From assembly GCA_013399115.1 (NCBI GenBank), contig VXAA01001497.1:1470642-1534641 (forward strand): 64,000 nt of DNA, written 5' to 3'. This document shows, piece after piece, positions 35,652-49,860 of the stretch; within the stretch, counting starts at the first letter, position 1, and each line of letters starts with the position of its first letter. Origin of the DNA: Anseranas semipalmata (lineage: Eukaryota; Chordata; Aves; Anseriformes; Anseranatidae). The notes beneath the pieces were generated by a model. That model had not been told where the DNA came from. It searched no databases and worked only from the letters and a program-made list of their open reading frames with translations. A program made the translations under genes and the position numbers.

Positions 35652-38596
35652 GAAAGCCCAACAAGCAAATGAGTAAAGCAGAGGCACCACAGGTCCTGAC
35701 GGCCAAAGCCTTTTGCAGAAATGTTCATAGGTATAACATCTTCCTATGTCTGTTCATTCATAGGCATGGAGGAGAGACATAGGGCTGAGGAGAATTAGCC
35801 CATCCTTATTGATGTGCATACCTGCCCATGCACACCCATGGCACCTAGCATGCACGCCCGCATCAGCTGAGGCTGGTCAGGCCTCTCCATTTCTTCATAT
35901 TTCTTCTCCCTCTCTCTCCCCAGTTTAGAGTGGGATTACTTGCTCACTGGTCTGTAGTACTTATTTGTAGGTACACCAGTGTTTTCTGTTCTCTAAAGCA
36001 TGCGTAATAACGGAGAAAATTAATACAAAGGAAGTTACTCAGGATGCTGGCCATGCTGTTAAGGAGTATACCACTTCTTGAGAAGCAGGCTTAACCTTCT
36101 AATGCAGAGAAGTCAAAAGAGGATGATAATGTAGTCACAGAACTGAAAAGAAACCAAGGGCCAGTTACTAGGGACTAATACAATGAAGTCCTCTCAACTG
36201 GCTAATGAGGTCTCACAGTGTTTGAGTAGGTGGAATTTTAATCATTCCATTCCTGGTCGCAGCCTCTGCACTGCATCCTCCATCGCCATATTCTCTTTTC
36301 TGTTGTTGTGTTCAAGTGCATCTTAAAATGCAGCTCAATTAATTTGGTGAAAAATGGAATATAGTAAAAATTATGGTTTTAAAAGATAGCCAGTTTGACA
36401 CATAATAAGCAGCTAACTTGTCAGGCTTAACAATAAAATGTTGCTAAGAGATCAGTGTAAAAGAAGACACTGTGTATTAAGTTCCTGACAGCTGGATTCA
36501 TGTTTACAGCTTTCAGAAACCCAACAGCTTTATAAAAAGCATTGTAATTTCTGCAGAACAAAGAAAAACTACTTCAGTGCTCATCTATGCCAACAAAGAG
36601 TGATTTTCAATGCTTTCTCTCAACTCCTTAAAAAAAAAAAAAGACAAAAAAAAAAACATTTTCTTTCTTTTCAAGAAAGCACTAGATTGTGACTAAATAT
36701 TGGTCTAGACAGAGCTACTAGGAGACCAGTAGAAAAAAAAAAAAAAAAAAGGTTTTCTAGAACTGAGCTATATTTCTTACGATTACGAATTTCTTAAAAC
36801 TAAAAAACCACACTCCTGGTCCTGAAATTATTCATGGCATGGTGCTAATTCCCTGAACACTTCAATTGTAAAACATTTGGTGGCTGAGTTACAATGGTGG
36901 TGACAATGTGATTGTGTCCCCCTTTTATATGACTCCTTAATGTTTAGAGCATTTGCCCAGGATTTAGGAAACTTCTGGCCAAGGGAGGTTAAATCCAAAT
37001 ATGTAAGAGCACTATGTTGAGGTAGAGCTTCCCCAGTACCTACTGCTGGTCCTTTGTGTAAACTATCTGTAAACTAGCCTTCTCTGTAAAGCAGCCCCCT
37101 AGGAGAGGGACAGTCCTGCAGACGATGCTGATGATGGTTTCAGTATTAATATACAAGGTGCAACAACTCTAACAGGAAGGGTGAAGGATGGACTTATGTC
37201 AAAATACTCCCTAACCCATCACCCCAAGTTCTTGCCTGGGCTAGAGTAGGCCCAGGAGAGGAGTCACTCTCTGCCAGGCTCCCGGTGGTCACAGTTTAGT
37301 TGCCCGTACAGTTAATTGTGTGTACAAGCTTGCACTGTCTGTTCCCACCATGGCTGATGCTCTGGTGAATAGTGACCTGCAAAGTGGCAGTGGGGGTTTG
37401 CTCGCCCTGGCACAAGGGGGAAACGAACCTAAAACTATCACGACTTGGGTGATTTCCCCAAGCACTGAACATCCCTATTGATATTTTGTAGCTCATCACT
37501 AAGGTATAGAAGAAACACAGGTCTTGATTTCCTTTCTTTTTCTTGTGAGTACCCTAAAATGGAATATATCAATTTGTGTTGAATGGAAAATCTTCTCAAA
37601 TTTACAACTTTTTACATGCCTGTAAAGTCCTTTGATTTGATTTGAAGGAACCTGTCTTATCATTTTTGAAGAGGATGAGACTAACACATTTAATGCAATT
37701 TGATCTCAACCAATGTCCTCACATTCTTTTGGTTCAGATGTTGAACACTGAAGAATCACTCTGTTGTAGGCCCATATCAGCTCCATCTATCCATTTAGCA
37801 GAATGGAAATGTCAGAGCCTGCCAAGTCCATTACTGATTTGGAGATGCTCTCGTGTCTTCAGCCAGTGTTTTCTATAGAAAGGTGCAGTGTTGCCTTGAC
37901 ACGGGCATTTACACATGGATTGTGGAACCCTGCATCTCAGTTCAAGAGTATAATCTACCAACACCTGCCCAAATTGGGCGTTTCCTGGGTAATCAAGTAA
38001 TTTTCATGTAAGTCATTCTGCAATACTAGTATTTTCTACTCTATAGACAAACAGTATGGGAGAGACAGGACTCTGTAATTTAGCAGGGAGCAGTAGTGGG
38101 TAACATTTTCTGTGAACTGCATGTGCAGTGTGATTATATGTAGGGGATCCCATTTTTTTCAATAAATTTTTCAAAGACTGAATGAAAAACTGTGAGAGTT
38201 GGCATGATTTTGATTAGACTACATAAATATTTATTTTACTCCAATTAAAAGAACAACTCAACTATCAGCATGTTTGTCTGGGTTGATTTTTATTATTTCT
38301 GCTCGAATGCTTTCTGGGGGAAACATAAATATCAGTATTCCTTTGCTTCTCCTCCTTTATCCCAACCCAAACTCTTCCTACCACTGTTGCTCTATACATT
38401 GTACATTTTATCTCATCACAGTGAATCTCAGCAGTAGGAGATGATAAAAAAAATCCATGCTTTTAAAATCTGGGCAGAGTAGGCATTTTGGACATTGCAG
38501 TTTTATGGGGTACTTACAGGAATATGTTTTAATAACCATATATATAATCCGAAGTGTATGGATGTTGTACTAAACTTTGGCTCCTTCTTTTAACAG

Positions 38597-38664
38597 GCTG
38601 TGAAAGAAGAGACCTCTTTTGTAAATCCCAGTAAGACCTCCAGCCTGCAGGACCCTAATGTAAG
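38597..38664 (+). CDS. Coding exon D, with overlapping candidate donors
   Basis: The acceptor CTTCTTTTAACAG is followed by AVKEETSFVNPSKTSSLQDP and N. Two donors lie 5 bp apart. GTAAGG after 38659 looks stronger but ends in phase 0. GTCTGT after 38664 gives V plus two bases, and these join exon E as Arg followed by SPAPVRPETT. Only the second choice keeps exon E open; the first would reach a TGA after seven codons of exon E. The 68-bp form is therefore preferred. Alternatively, an undetected exon lies between D and E. The peptide is Ser/Thr-rich and disordered. Confidence 0.65.
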
Positions 38665-39488
38665 GTCTGTTGCTTCTTGTCCGTAGGGAAAACGTTAAAT
38701 AAATACATGATATAGTGAGCCATTTTCCAAACATTATCTCAAACACATGTTAAAAGTCCATTTGTTCATCCCCAACTTGCTGCGTAAAGTTTGTAAGTTC
38801 ATCAAGCAATGACCTGAGGAGAAGGTGTCTGTCAGAAGGGGGCTTATTTTATACACATCTATCAGATATAGTTGAAGAATTAATAAGAGCTCAACTCTAA
38901 AAATCAGGATGAGTACATATACTTAAAAAATTTATAAGAGCAAGGTAAAAAAAAAGAGGTCTAGTGACAAACTTGGAAAAGCATATGTAAAAATAAGTCA
39001 ATTTTCATAACTTTTGAATCAGAAAAGTGTTAGGTGTCCAAAATGGAATATCTTTGTGTTTGTTTTTCCTTCTGACTTCTGCAAGTATTCTATGTAGAAG
39101 AAGCATTTGGTATACAGCCTTCAAAAAAGTGTCTCATTTGTATCTCTTACCAGGCAGGAGTGACTACCTTGGATTATACTTTTATTCTGTTGATAGTGGA
39201 TATCAGTCTTCCTTTTTTTTCTGATGGAAGGGGCTTATTAATTGTATTTAAATATTATTTGAATAGCACAATATGCTGACTTTCAGCAGGTGATTAGAGC
39301 GAGGTTACAGCATGGGTATTTGGATATTGCCTGCCTCTAAATGTATGGCAGTGCCATCACTTTGGACATCTTTAGTGTCAGAAATGTTGATCTGAGAGAG
39401 GGGGTTGAGAAAAAAAAATACTGATCGATTTAAAGCATGGCAATATCACTGTTAATCAGCTAATTATGCTAGTGCGCATGCTGTGCAC

Positions 39489-39522
39489 TATATATATGCT
39501 TATGTATATGTAATATATATAT
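39489..39522. repeat. Imperfect TA-rich tract
   Basis: Two (TA)n runs are separated by a GCTTATG spacer. It is intronic and low in complexity. Confidence 0.8.
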
Positions 39523-42500
39523 CACAGCACTAATCATCTCTTTTTTTTAATTATAACTTTTTAGTCGTGACTCTTACAACTAAGAGAAGACATTTAAGCA
39601 TCTTATAGAAAAGGCTGGATGAGGGGGGTAGTGAATTAAGTTTGACAAATTAAGTCATTTTGAACTTAAAAAGAAACAGTTATAATTGTGAAAATGTGCC
39701 AACCCTTTTTTCAATTGTGTATCCTTCCTATAGGGTAATAAATCAGTAACTCTTCCAAAAACATTTAATTTAAAAATTCCTTTCTGATCAGATTGGACTA
39801 GCAGAGCTGCTACATTTGTGTAGTGAAGACAGCTACAGAGAGAAGAATGGTGAGGATGGCTGGTGGTGCTGAGGCAGGAGGACACGAGAGAGAATGGTAT
39901 TGCTTTCTGTGGCAGTCCCTGGATTGCCTGCAATAGAGCTATAATTCCCAGTTCCCCACATCTCTCATCTCAGGACATCTTGCAGATCTGTAACATCTAA
40001 CCTGGCAGGCAGTGATTTTCCCATTTATTAGTCCAAGGGGCTGCAAAGTCTACTTGATATTTAAAATCTCCCATTCTTCTCCTGTGCCATTGCCATTTTT
40101 AGATCTGTACAGAACTTTCTTAGGACCAGTGAGGAAATTCTTCACGTATGTTATGCAGCAACCTATTTCTTTGTTTAATAGAAATGGGTTTCATGCAATG
40201 TCTTTGCCATTACACCCTTTGGTGAATTACTGTCACTTCCAGAAGCAGTTCGGGAGGACCTGGTATGCAAAGCCCTGTGCAATTTGGAAGATCGATAAAG
40301 ACTTGTTTTTCTTGCTGACCTTTGCTAACCTTCTGTATAACATCTGTAGTAAAACCTTTTTGTTTCACATTTGGTAACAGATTCTCTACTTCTTCATCAT
40401 GCTGAGTTGTAAATGAGTTGTGTGCTGTGTGAGGTGAAGTACTATTCAGCACGAGTAAGGTTGGCAACCTGGCTGCAAAGCTCATTTTACTGTTTTCTTT
40501 TGTATACATCCAAGCTTATGAACTCATAAAAAACACTCTGGAGGGCTCGGTATGCAGAACTCTGGTGTAGACGTGCCTAATATTTATTTTTATCTAGTTT
40601 ATGTCAAGCATTGTTTCCTCTACAGTCAGTCATGCCAAATGAAATTGTATTGTTTTGTTGCTTTGTGCCTGTGTTCTGGAGGTGCAAATATACAAGTAAT
40701 CAATGCTCAGGAACAGACCCATTTTAACAGCCTGCATTCAAATCTTGTAGAATAATGCAAAGCAAATGCAGTGTCTAACCAATTCTCTTTCTCCTTCAAG
40801 TGGCTTCCTGTTCTGCAGGGACATATGCATGCCTGCAAACAGCCAGCATGTGACCTATTTGCCACTAACATCCTATGTAACCTCTATTTTGAGGACCTGG
40901 ATAGACACAAATGAGCCTTTGCTCTGCTAGGAATTGCATGTGAGTAGAGTCAAGGGTTAGTTAATACTGGTCACACAAGTCACCTGGGAGTTGTTCTCTG
41001 CTTCAGTTGAGAAATACACAAATATCCTCTGTAAAACAGCCCTCCCCATGGAATATAATTATTTTTATTCCTGCAAGTACCCATGCAGACATACCTGTGA
41101 ATGTCTGTGCCAGTAGACAACACCTGTGCGAATGTTTGAGGAAACGTGTTGCTAGTCAAAACCAGTATCTGTCACAGCTATTTAACAATATTCTTCTCTT
41201 TTTGGCAAGGGATTTATAGCAGGGGCAGTGACTTCATGTATTTGGTTTCTGATGACTGTACAATACACTAGCAAAATGCTCTGGTTTTTCCAAACCCAAG
41301 ACATCGCAAAATTTGTTCAGACTAGTTAGTAAGCAAACATGCAGTTTTGATCATTAACTGAAGTATGAATTCTTCATACAACTAAGGAAATAGAAGGTGA
41401 GGAAGAAGGGCAGTAGTGCTTGTTTGATTAAAAAACTGTGCTCTCTTTGCTACCACTTTGTCTGCTCTTCCATTGCCAGTCTGAAGATTACACTTCTAAT
41501 GATTTAACTGCTTAGATATGGCCTGCAATCCCCCTGAGCAATTATTTTTGCATCTGCCATGGCAAACTCAATTTGTCTAACAATTGCTATAGTTCTTTGT
41601 AGAATTAGTTCTGGTTCAGCTAGCAATTACTCATATAAATGTGTGGTATAGCCATTTTTGCTACAAGCGGGTCTCTGGTCATTTTGTTGGGCATGGCCTC
41701 AGAACGGTGTAAAATCTTGTGCTTATGCAAAGCCATCACATGTCCATTGGTTTATTCACCTGTTTTCTGTGCCTGTTGGCAAACAGCAGATCCTTCTGTA
41801 CCTAAGTCATTATATATGGGGAAAAAAACACTGCCGATGCTGATATTGCACTAGTTTTTCTGCTTTCAGGAAGCCAAGGCTTATGAAATTTGCTCTGTCA
41901 TTAGGCGCACAGGCTGGAAGTATGTTTGTCTCCTGATCTTCCTGTTAATACCTAACCTGTATACGTCACATTAAGCTGCAGGAGGATGTGGGGCAACAGG
42001 AGAGTACACTCCTTTCTCCTCTCTGCTTCTGGAGAGTGGTGCTGCCCGTCTTTATAGCTCTCCCTTCTCTGGACAGGATGTTTCTTTTCTTTATTCACAA
42101 ACTGGTTTAGGTGCTGGTTCCAACATTCAGTGAGGGAAAAGCTGGTGACTCAGTCAACCCAATACGTGCCACAGTGTCCTAGCTTATACTCTCCTTACTC
42201 TGTGAGTAAGGCTGATATAGTGCACTATGAATTGAGACATCATCATGCATCCCCTTTGCTGACTCTGCTGTTTTGCTGATAACCCCTAGCAGAGCAACAG
42301 AGCAGGACAGTGGCAGTGAGGGAAATTATGCTGTTACTTCAGCTGGATTCTTCCGGGCTGCACATGACAGAGCTCTCAGCTGAACAAAGTCAAATGAGAG
42401 CAACGAATGGGAGGGGAATTTCAAAAGCAGGTTAAATAGGAAAGCCACGAGTTATCTTGATAAGACACAGAAATCCTGCCAAGAGGAGTTAGAGGTGTCC

Positions 42501-44707
42501 TTATTACAGGTCTGTTGTAACAGACTTGAAAGCACATCTTTTCATCAACACCCAAATAATACGTACAGAGAAGTTCAGCCCAGCTATAGCTGGGGCATAA
42601 ACAGTCTGGGCAAGGCAGAGCATGATGCTGGATTATGGAAGAAAAAATACCTGGAAAATGGGTTATTTATGCATTTGTGTCTTTTTATTATTATTATTTG
42701 ACTCTATCAAATAAAGAAGAAATTCAGATAGTTTGCAGTTACAACCTTGCAGAGTGAGGAATGCTTTGTTAAGGCAAGTAGCAAAAATGTAGTTGCGAGA
42801 ACATTGGTCTAGTTTGGAATTAGCAGTGCCAGTCATTTTGCAGTGATTTTTATAGTACTTCTTTTGGGATGTCATGTACCTAGAGTGGTAAGTACAATCT
42901 CATTTTACTCCTTCAAAGCTGGAGCAGATTTGATAGGAGATTGCAAAATAACGCCCCCGCCCCAAGTTCTCTGGCTGCATTTACTCCATATGATCAGGAA
43001 GGTTGAGGAGGAGCTATGGTAGCTCACAGTCTCTGTAGGTGATGAATTTTATGCGCTCTCAGAAATTCAGCTATTTAAAAAAGTCATTGAGAGAGCAATG
43101 CTCTTTGGGAAGGGCCCAGTCTGCCACTCCCAGGCTAAAGGGAGGCAGTGATCATGTCAGTCCTTTTTATGTACCAACAAGAGGAATTTGTCTTCCACGA
43201 GAGCTAGAAAAGCCTTTCTAACAGAACATTTTCTTCTCTACTATTGTTAGAGGAGGATCTGTCTTGATGACGATTGGGCCAGAGAGATTTTGAGGAGGTA
43301 ACAGAGGCCCTGTCTGTTGGAAACTTCCCTACGCCCAGACATCTAACTCAGTGTCTGGATGGAAGTGTCAAAGGAGAAGTGTTCAGGGAGAATTCCCCAG
43401 TTAGATATCTAATGTAATTTAGGTCAGAGATTACTGCATGTTCTTATGTATAGTTTTGGTAAAGGCTCTCATCACCTGACTCCAATTGGGATTTTTTTAT
43501 TTAATTCTTTTAGCTTTGAGAGATCTGGATTCAGGCTGTTTGCCAGAACATTTGTATAATGAAGGAAGTGTAAAATATTGTAGGAAATATAGAAATGAAA
43601 ACTATAGTCACCAAGTTGATTATTATCTCTGGTCACACTCTCCTCTTGATCAGAGGCCCATCCCATCTCATGGGTAGGGATGCAGAGTTTTCTCGCCTGC
43701 AGCATATCAAGCAAATGTGAATCACATAGTCACCTCTTTGCCTTTTTATAAGCCTCACCCACTTCTTAGTAAAGGGATGGGCTGCTAGTGAGATAACCTC
43801 CTGAACTTTCTTTCCAGAAATATCACACTTAATTGCTAGCCTGCTTCATCTGTTAAATGTAATAAATGTATGGCTAACCACAGAACCCCACCAAGAGAAT
43901 TCATTTCATTATTCCTCTCCTTGCTCAATGCTTTGCCAGGCAGAAGCACCACCTGCACAACTTCCCCAATATCTATACATGAACCTCTCCAGAAAACTCT
44001 TTTAAGTATCTGTTTTCTCTCTGGCTATGACCACCTGGGTATGCCTATAGTGTATATGTGTGTGCATATGCACACAGATTCATATACACAGAGTTTGGCT
44101 TTATTTAACATAAAGGTCTACATATTTCTTATTTTGTTCTCTTTTTCAAGTATGGCTGAATGTAATTCCTGCTATAACTCTGCTGCACTTGTTTCAGGAA
44201 TTTCAGTGTGTGAAGAATTAGACTAAATTAGTACAGATGTTAGGAATTGCTCGTGCTTTGGAATATGACAAAATACTGGCTATCCTCATGCATAGCTTGT
44301 TTGCCAAGCCAAACTTTCATCTTGGGACAAGTCAGACAGTGGAAATGTTAGCAAAAATGCCTGAAGTTGAGCAATGTTTGGTAAGCAACTGAAGTCAAAT
44401 GTGTAAACATGAATTATCTGGAGATGATTTGCTGAGAATGTACTTTTTTCTTTGTAGTCACTTGGAGCTCAGGAAAGTTTAGATATGTTTCATATCTGAT
44501 TCTGGTGATCTGGCTGAAGGTCTTCAAGAACTGGTATTTGTAAACACACGTTCTTCATCATCTGCTAAATGTTAGTCTTCATTCTGAGAGCAGCTGTTTA
44601 ATGTTACACACACAAGACTATCCAGATAGTTAAAGATGCACTCTTTTGAGGTTAGTTTTTGAAAAACTGAATAATTGACATTGTTTCTGAGAAAATTTAG
44701 TTAATTA

Positions 44708-44960
44708 TCATAGAATTATGGAACTGCTGATTGGAGGGGATGTCTGGAGGTCATCTAATCCAGGCTCCTGCTCAAAGCAGGACAGTCACCAACACTAGGT
44801 CAGGTCAGCCATGAGTTTGTATTGCTGAATTTTGAAAACCTCCAAGAATGGGGATTGTACAGCCTCTCATGCACAATCCTGCTCATACGTGTAAATGTAA
44901 GTTCCTGTATCTCTGAGGTAGGTGCCCAGTTGTTGTCAGCAAAGAGCCCTCTTCAACTGA
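44708..44960 (-). mobile_element. Old CR1-type LINE fragment, minus orientation
   Basis: It starts with TCATAGAATTATGGAACTG, the reverse complement of the ATTCTATGAT-type 3' end of bird CR1. It continues with GAGGTCATCTAATCCAGGCT (CR1: ggtcatctagtccaacccc), GAAAACCTCCAAGAATGGGG (CR1: tctccaaggatggagac), ACAGCCTCTC and AGTTCCTGTATCTC. The order is that of CR1 read from its 3' end. Similarity fades after about 44960, though remnants may continue toward 45300. It is strongly diverged and cannot be active. Confidence 0.8.
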
Positions 44961-47900
44961 AGCCCTCAAATTGGCTGATGAATTGTTACAGTTCTTGTCA
45001 CTGTTGTGACTTGCTACTGTGCTCCATGTGGCACATTTATGGACTGCAATGTTTATTTTCCCTTATAACATGCTTTTGGATTGTTACCAGCTCTGGCATG
45101 CTTTACATCCCACATGGTTCAGGATTTGTCTGCGGATTTCTTTCTGTTTAGACCAACTGCTGCATCACCCTTTGTTGATCCTTGTTATCCAAATTATCTC
45201 ATCTTTCATAGGATTGCAAATAGAAATATTCTTCTTATGTGGGAGTAGGTATAAGCACCAGCTGGTGCTTTATGCATTCATTTATTCTAATTTTCTTTGT
45301 AAATCTTTCCATCCAAAACCAAATTATGCTGTTACATTAAGACTAATTACATTAGGAGCTGCTCAACATGTAACATAAAATTAAATGTTATCTCACAGCT
45401 TGATGGTGCTGCACACCAGAAAAGAAGGGTGGAAAATACTAAATTATATCAAGTTGTACAGGGTACAGATGAATGAGGAGAAGTAATCGCAGGCAGTCTT
45501 CTGATCACCCAGTGCAGAGTAAGCTTTGCTAATGCAAATTGTCAGAATGAGATTTCCCTGCCCTGGCCCACGCGTCTGATGTACACTGGGCTTTGAGTTT
45601 GGCTGCCTTTCAACGTGATGTGTCTATGTCCTACATCTTTTCTTACTGAAGAGATGATATTTCTTACATATAACTTCCATGCATCATCAAGGGAGGAATG
45701 TCATGCAAAGTATTTGGGGCATTCTTGGACTTTTCCCTTTCCTTTCTCACCAGCACAGAGTGTAATTGTCTGTATTAGTTGAATTGTCATCTCTTGGTAT
45801 CAAAGTTAACACCCTGCTGAAGTGCACAGTGTGGTGTGAATCTGAACCAGTGTTTTTCAGAGAACTTTGTCTCACTGAACATGCTCTCAGAATATGACAA
45901 TATGAGCAAGGTACCAAGTGTACAGATGTTTCCATAATCTGTACACATTTTCAGTCTGAAGCTAGCCCAGTATCTCTGTATCTCTGCTTATACATAGGCT
46001 TCCACTGAATGTCAGGGTAGATTTCCAACAGCATATAAGTGTGTATACAGGGAATTTGTTCTAGTTTATCCAACAAAATGTACTCTACACACTGACTTTT
46101 TCTGTCAGTGACACTGATTTAGGACTCTTTTGAATCATAACTCAAGAAAACATTTTTAAGGAAAAAAACTTTCATTTTTTTTTGTAAGGAAAACTAAGGT
46201 TCTGGAGTGGTAGTAGTGTTCTCAGAGAAATTGAATTTATTGTACAGCTGCTTATCTACTGCTCAAGACTTCAAGACCCACAAGCTGAATTTTATTTAGG
46301 AATTTCAATTAATAGAGAAAGCTGTGGCCCACAAAGCTCTCTTGGATACTGTACCTAACAGCAGGTCTTACAAAAACTGCCAGCTGACTCCAGGTCTTTA
46401 AGTCCAGGGCTTTAACCACGGATAGTTTCTAAGCATCACAGAGCTGACGTTTTAGACCGTCCAGCAAGAGCTGTGGTAGGAGATGTCTGAGTAGGCATCT
46501 GGAAGCTAAGAATAGGCAAGCCACCTGAACAATTATGGACAGCTTGTGTCCTCAAGTCAAAGAATTCATTTCCCTGGACAAATAGACATGTACAAAAGAA
46601 CACTTAGGCAGGTCAAAATTGAAGCTGATCAAAAATTATGTGCTTGGTTTTCCCTGACCTGAACTTCAGGGAATCCAAGCAAGTTTTGTTTTCTTAGAAT
46701 CAGAATAGACTTAATTCTATGAGGCAGAGTCTAAAACATTTTTTTTATTATTATTTTAAATATCATCTCCTTCTAAATGTATTGTGAAGTATTCTCATAA
46801 AACTAAAAATGTTATATATGTTGACTTTTTCTTAACAAATGTGAATTGCTTTTAAAAAGCTGCTTTTACATTCAACCTTCATTCTCAAACAAAAAAAAAA
46901 AAAGAAAAAAAAAGTCATTCTCCAACTGAGAAATTTCAACCAGCTTTACCAAAACCAAACTGAATAGCTAAATACACATCAGCCTGACCTCACCCCAGTG
47001 GACACGTTATTGAATCAGCCACTCTGGCTTTTTACAAGACAGGACAAGGAACCTCACCCAGTAATTCTGTATCAAATTCATAACTTCAAGCTGAACTGTT
47101 GCATACCCTTTGCATGCCAGCCTGCATTAAAGATTGCAGGTAGGACACCTAGATATGTACTTTGACTTAATTGCCAGTATTAAAGACCTCTGCAACCTGT
47201 TGCCTGATCAGATGCTGATGAATTGTTTGTAATTGTATTCCTAATCTCAGAACTACAGAGAAAGGAGGAGTACTCAGACCTTCCGGATGAGGCTAAGTTG
47301 ATAAAATACCCCAGTCAAGGTACATTTCCCTGGCAGTGCCCTTAACCTGTGTCTAGGCTCTTTGGCAGCCATGGTGTTTCTAATGTCTGCCCTGATTAGT
47401 CTATGGAGAGGTAGGATTTGTAGCTTATTTGAGCTTAGATGCTGGCTGTTGACCAGATGACCTGGGTGTTTCCCTTCTGAGATGGGGAAAAAGAACAGGT
47501 TCTGTATCACCATTATTTATCTGTTGGACCACAGGAGCATCAAATTTTCATCTAGACTGCAGGTACATTTTCATTACAAGGACAAGGGAGGGGAGGGAAT
47601 TTTCTCTTTTGAAAGAAACAGAGCTCAAATGAAGAGGGTAAGGAAGCCCACAAGCTGTTTTTGGATTAGGCTGCTTCTCTGTTGCAAGGAGCTTTGTAGT
47701 ACATCTGCAAACTATACAAAATCCCAGTTAAAAAAAAAAAAATAGAAAGAAGAAGAAAAAAATCTTTATTCAGAAAGTTTGAGGCTGGCAGTAGCTTTCA
47801 AATGGCCAAATAATCTTCTGGAGGGCTAACCTGTCTTCTGAGAAAAGCTTGCCTGTCAGAGTGAAAGAGCATGTATTATTATTTCTTAACTTCAGGTGGC

Positions 47901-49689
47901 CATAACTTTGGAAAAGAAACAAAAGAGTTTTGTTTTGCAGACTGAGAAAAGATTTGTGTGTTTGTGTGTGCTTGCTTAGCCTGTTAGGCTATGTTTTCGA
48001 TACACGAGAGAGTGCATCTATTGAGTATTTTTCCTCTTCTTTCCTTTATCCATCTTTTTTCTCCTCAAGATTTCACTACCACTCAAAGGAATCTTTGAAG
48101 CCAAAAATCAGCCAGTATTTAATTTTTCCCGTAAGTTAGCACCTGAAGGCAAGTCAACCTTCATGCAGGTGGCTGTATCCTTGCAAATCATGGAGCTTTT
48201 AGCCTCTAACTCTTGGCCTGAGACTGGGAGCATGGCGGGAGAGAGATTTATTCCAGATGGCAAAGAACGCGCAAACAGAGCTCTTGTAGCAGAGCACGGA
48301 AAGCAAAGAGGATAAAACCTGTTAAAGGCAAATACAGAAAGTGGGCTCCCCCAGCAGATTTCGGTGGTTTTAAAAACCAGACCTGGATCCTTCAGGGAAA
48401 GAGAAGTTATTTTTTCCCTTTCAGTTTGTTTGGTGCACGATCATTTGCTCCCGCATGGCCCCACTGCTACATTTCAAACAGGCTTGGAGGCCTGCCCTGA
48501 GCCAGCTTAGCAGGGGATGAGGAAGGCACGTCCGTCTGTGGAAGCCGTGGTGCCCCCCAGGTCCCTCTGTCTGAACACCTACATCAGGCCCCTGAGGGAG
48601 ATCAGGTTAAATCAGTGGGCCTCTGTGGTTGCTTGAAATGTTCCTGAATGTACGTCCTTCTGCAAGCAATTCTGATTTCAGTAGCCCTGTTGACTGCTGC
48701 TTTGAGAACAAAATGAATTTCTCAGCAGCTCTGTTTTGGGGATCTGTCTTCAGGACTTTCTCATGTTCCTGCACAGGCTTGTGAGACAGGACGGAGTTGT
48801 TGAGGAAGGCGTGCGGTGCTGACTGCTGTACGGGAGTGTGCTGGGGCTCTCCGGGCAGAGGCAATTTCTCGTGACCTACCACTGCATGCTGACATTCAGG
48901 GCTGCTGTTGTCATTCTCACCAGGGAGTGACAGATTTTTATGCGAGGTGCGAAGTCGTTAAGTAGCTCTGTCTTAGTTCAGTGCCTTCATTTTTATGCTG
49001 TAGTGATTAGATGCTGTTAGAGGAAAAAAGGTTTCATATGAATTAAAGACATTGAAACTGAACCTTATAAAGGAACTGTATTACGCTGCACTTTTTCTAT
49101 TCTTTTTTTTTTTTTTTTTCAGTCTAGGTCCTCCCAGACCTCCAGCATTTCAGGTTTTGTTCAAGCTCACATAATTTACTACATATAGGACCAAGCACTA
49201 AAAATCTGCACATAATAACTCTATTCAAATAGCCAAAATAACTGCAAGGTTTCTCTTCAGGAAGCCTATCTTTTCATATATGATAATATATTCTGGCTGT
49301 ACAATTCAAAAGATAACAGTAGAAGTCATTCTGCTTTATAGTTGCTTCTTTTTCAGGAGTATCAGAGGGATGTTTTTTAAGAGAGTGTGTGGTATTAATA
49401 GCCTGCGATGATTTTTAAAACAGATCAGGCTCTGAGTTGATCAAGCTGAGTGCTTCTTGCATCTGGTGGCTGAAGTCAGGGTAGCAATGGCTTGGAATAC
49501 TTGGACTGAGGAAGAGTAGGGAGAACATACGGTAGAGGTTAACCAGGAGCTGCCAGGGATTTTTTAGACTGATGTGGAAAGGGCTACGCTAGCATGGTTT
49601 TAATGAGGGCAAGAATCCATCTCCGCAGTTGGTAGAACCAGTCTAACATTGCGTCTCGTGCTTACAGCAGACTAGGTTCGGTCAGCCTT

Positions 49690-49860
49690 GCCACTGCTCC
49701 TTTTCATTCGGAGGTTACTTTAATTTACTTGCTGGCTAACCCGCAGCTTCTCAAAATGTGCAATTAAGTGGTGCTTATGTCTCTCCCAGAGGCCTGATAA
49801 ATATCATCAGTAGATAGACAGTCACTGCATCCGGCCTCTAACAAAAAACGATGGCAACAT
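49690..49860. promoter_or_regulatory. Possible conserved non-coding element
   Basis: A repeat-free stretch with ACTTTAATTTACTTG, GTGCAATTAAGTGG (an NKX-like core) and CTGATAAATATCATC words. This is a visual judgement only. Confidence 0.2.

Larger units (their letters stand above)
27249..38596 (+). other. Intron between exons C and D (11.3 kb)
   Basis: This contains the longest open frame in the window (174 codons, 31291-31815, plus strand). It is rich in Leu, Val and Cys but lacks motifs, a compatible acceptor-donor pair or codon regularity, and I read it as chance. Simple repeats include (CCCT)n at 32881-32904, (AAAC)n at 35635-35651 and A runs near 36630-36656 and 36734-36750. A possible conserved block lies at 33830-33970. 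Confidence 0.65.
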
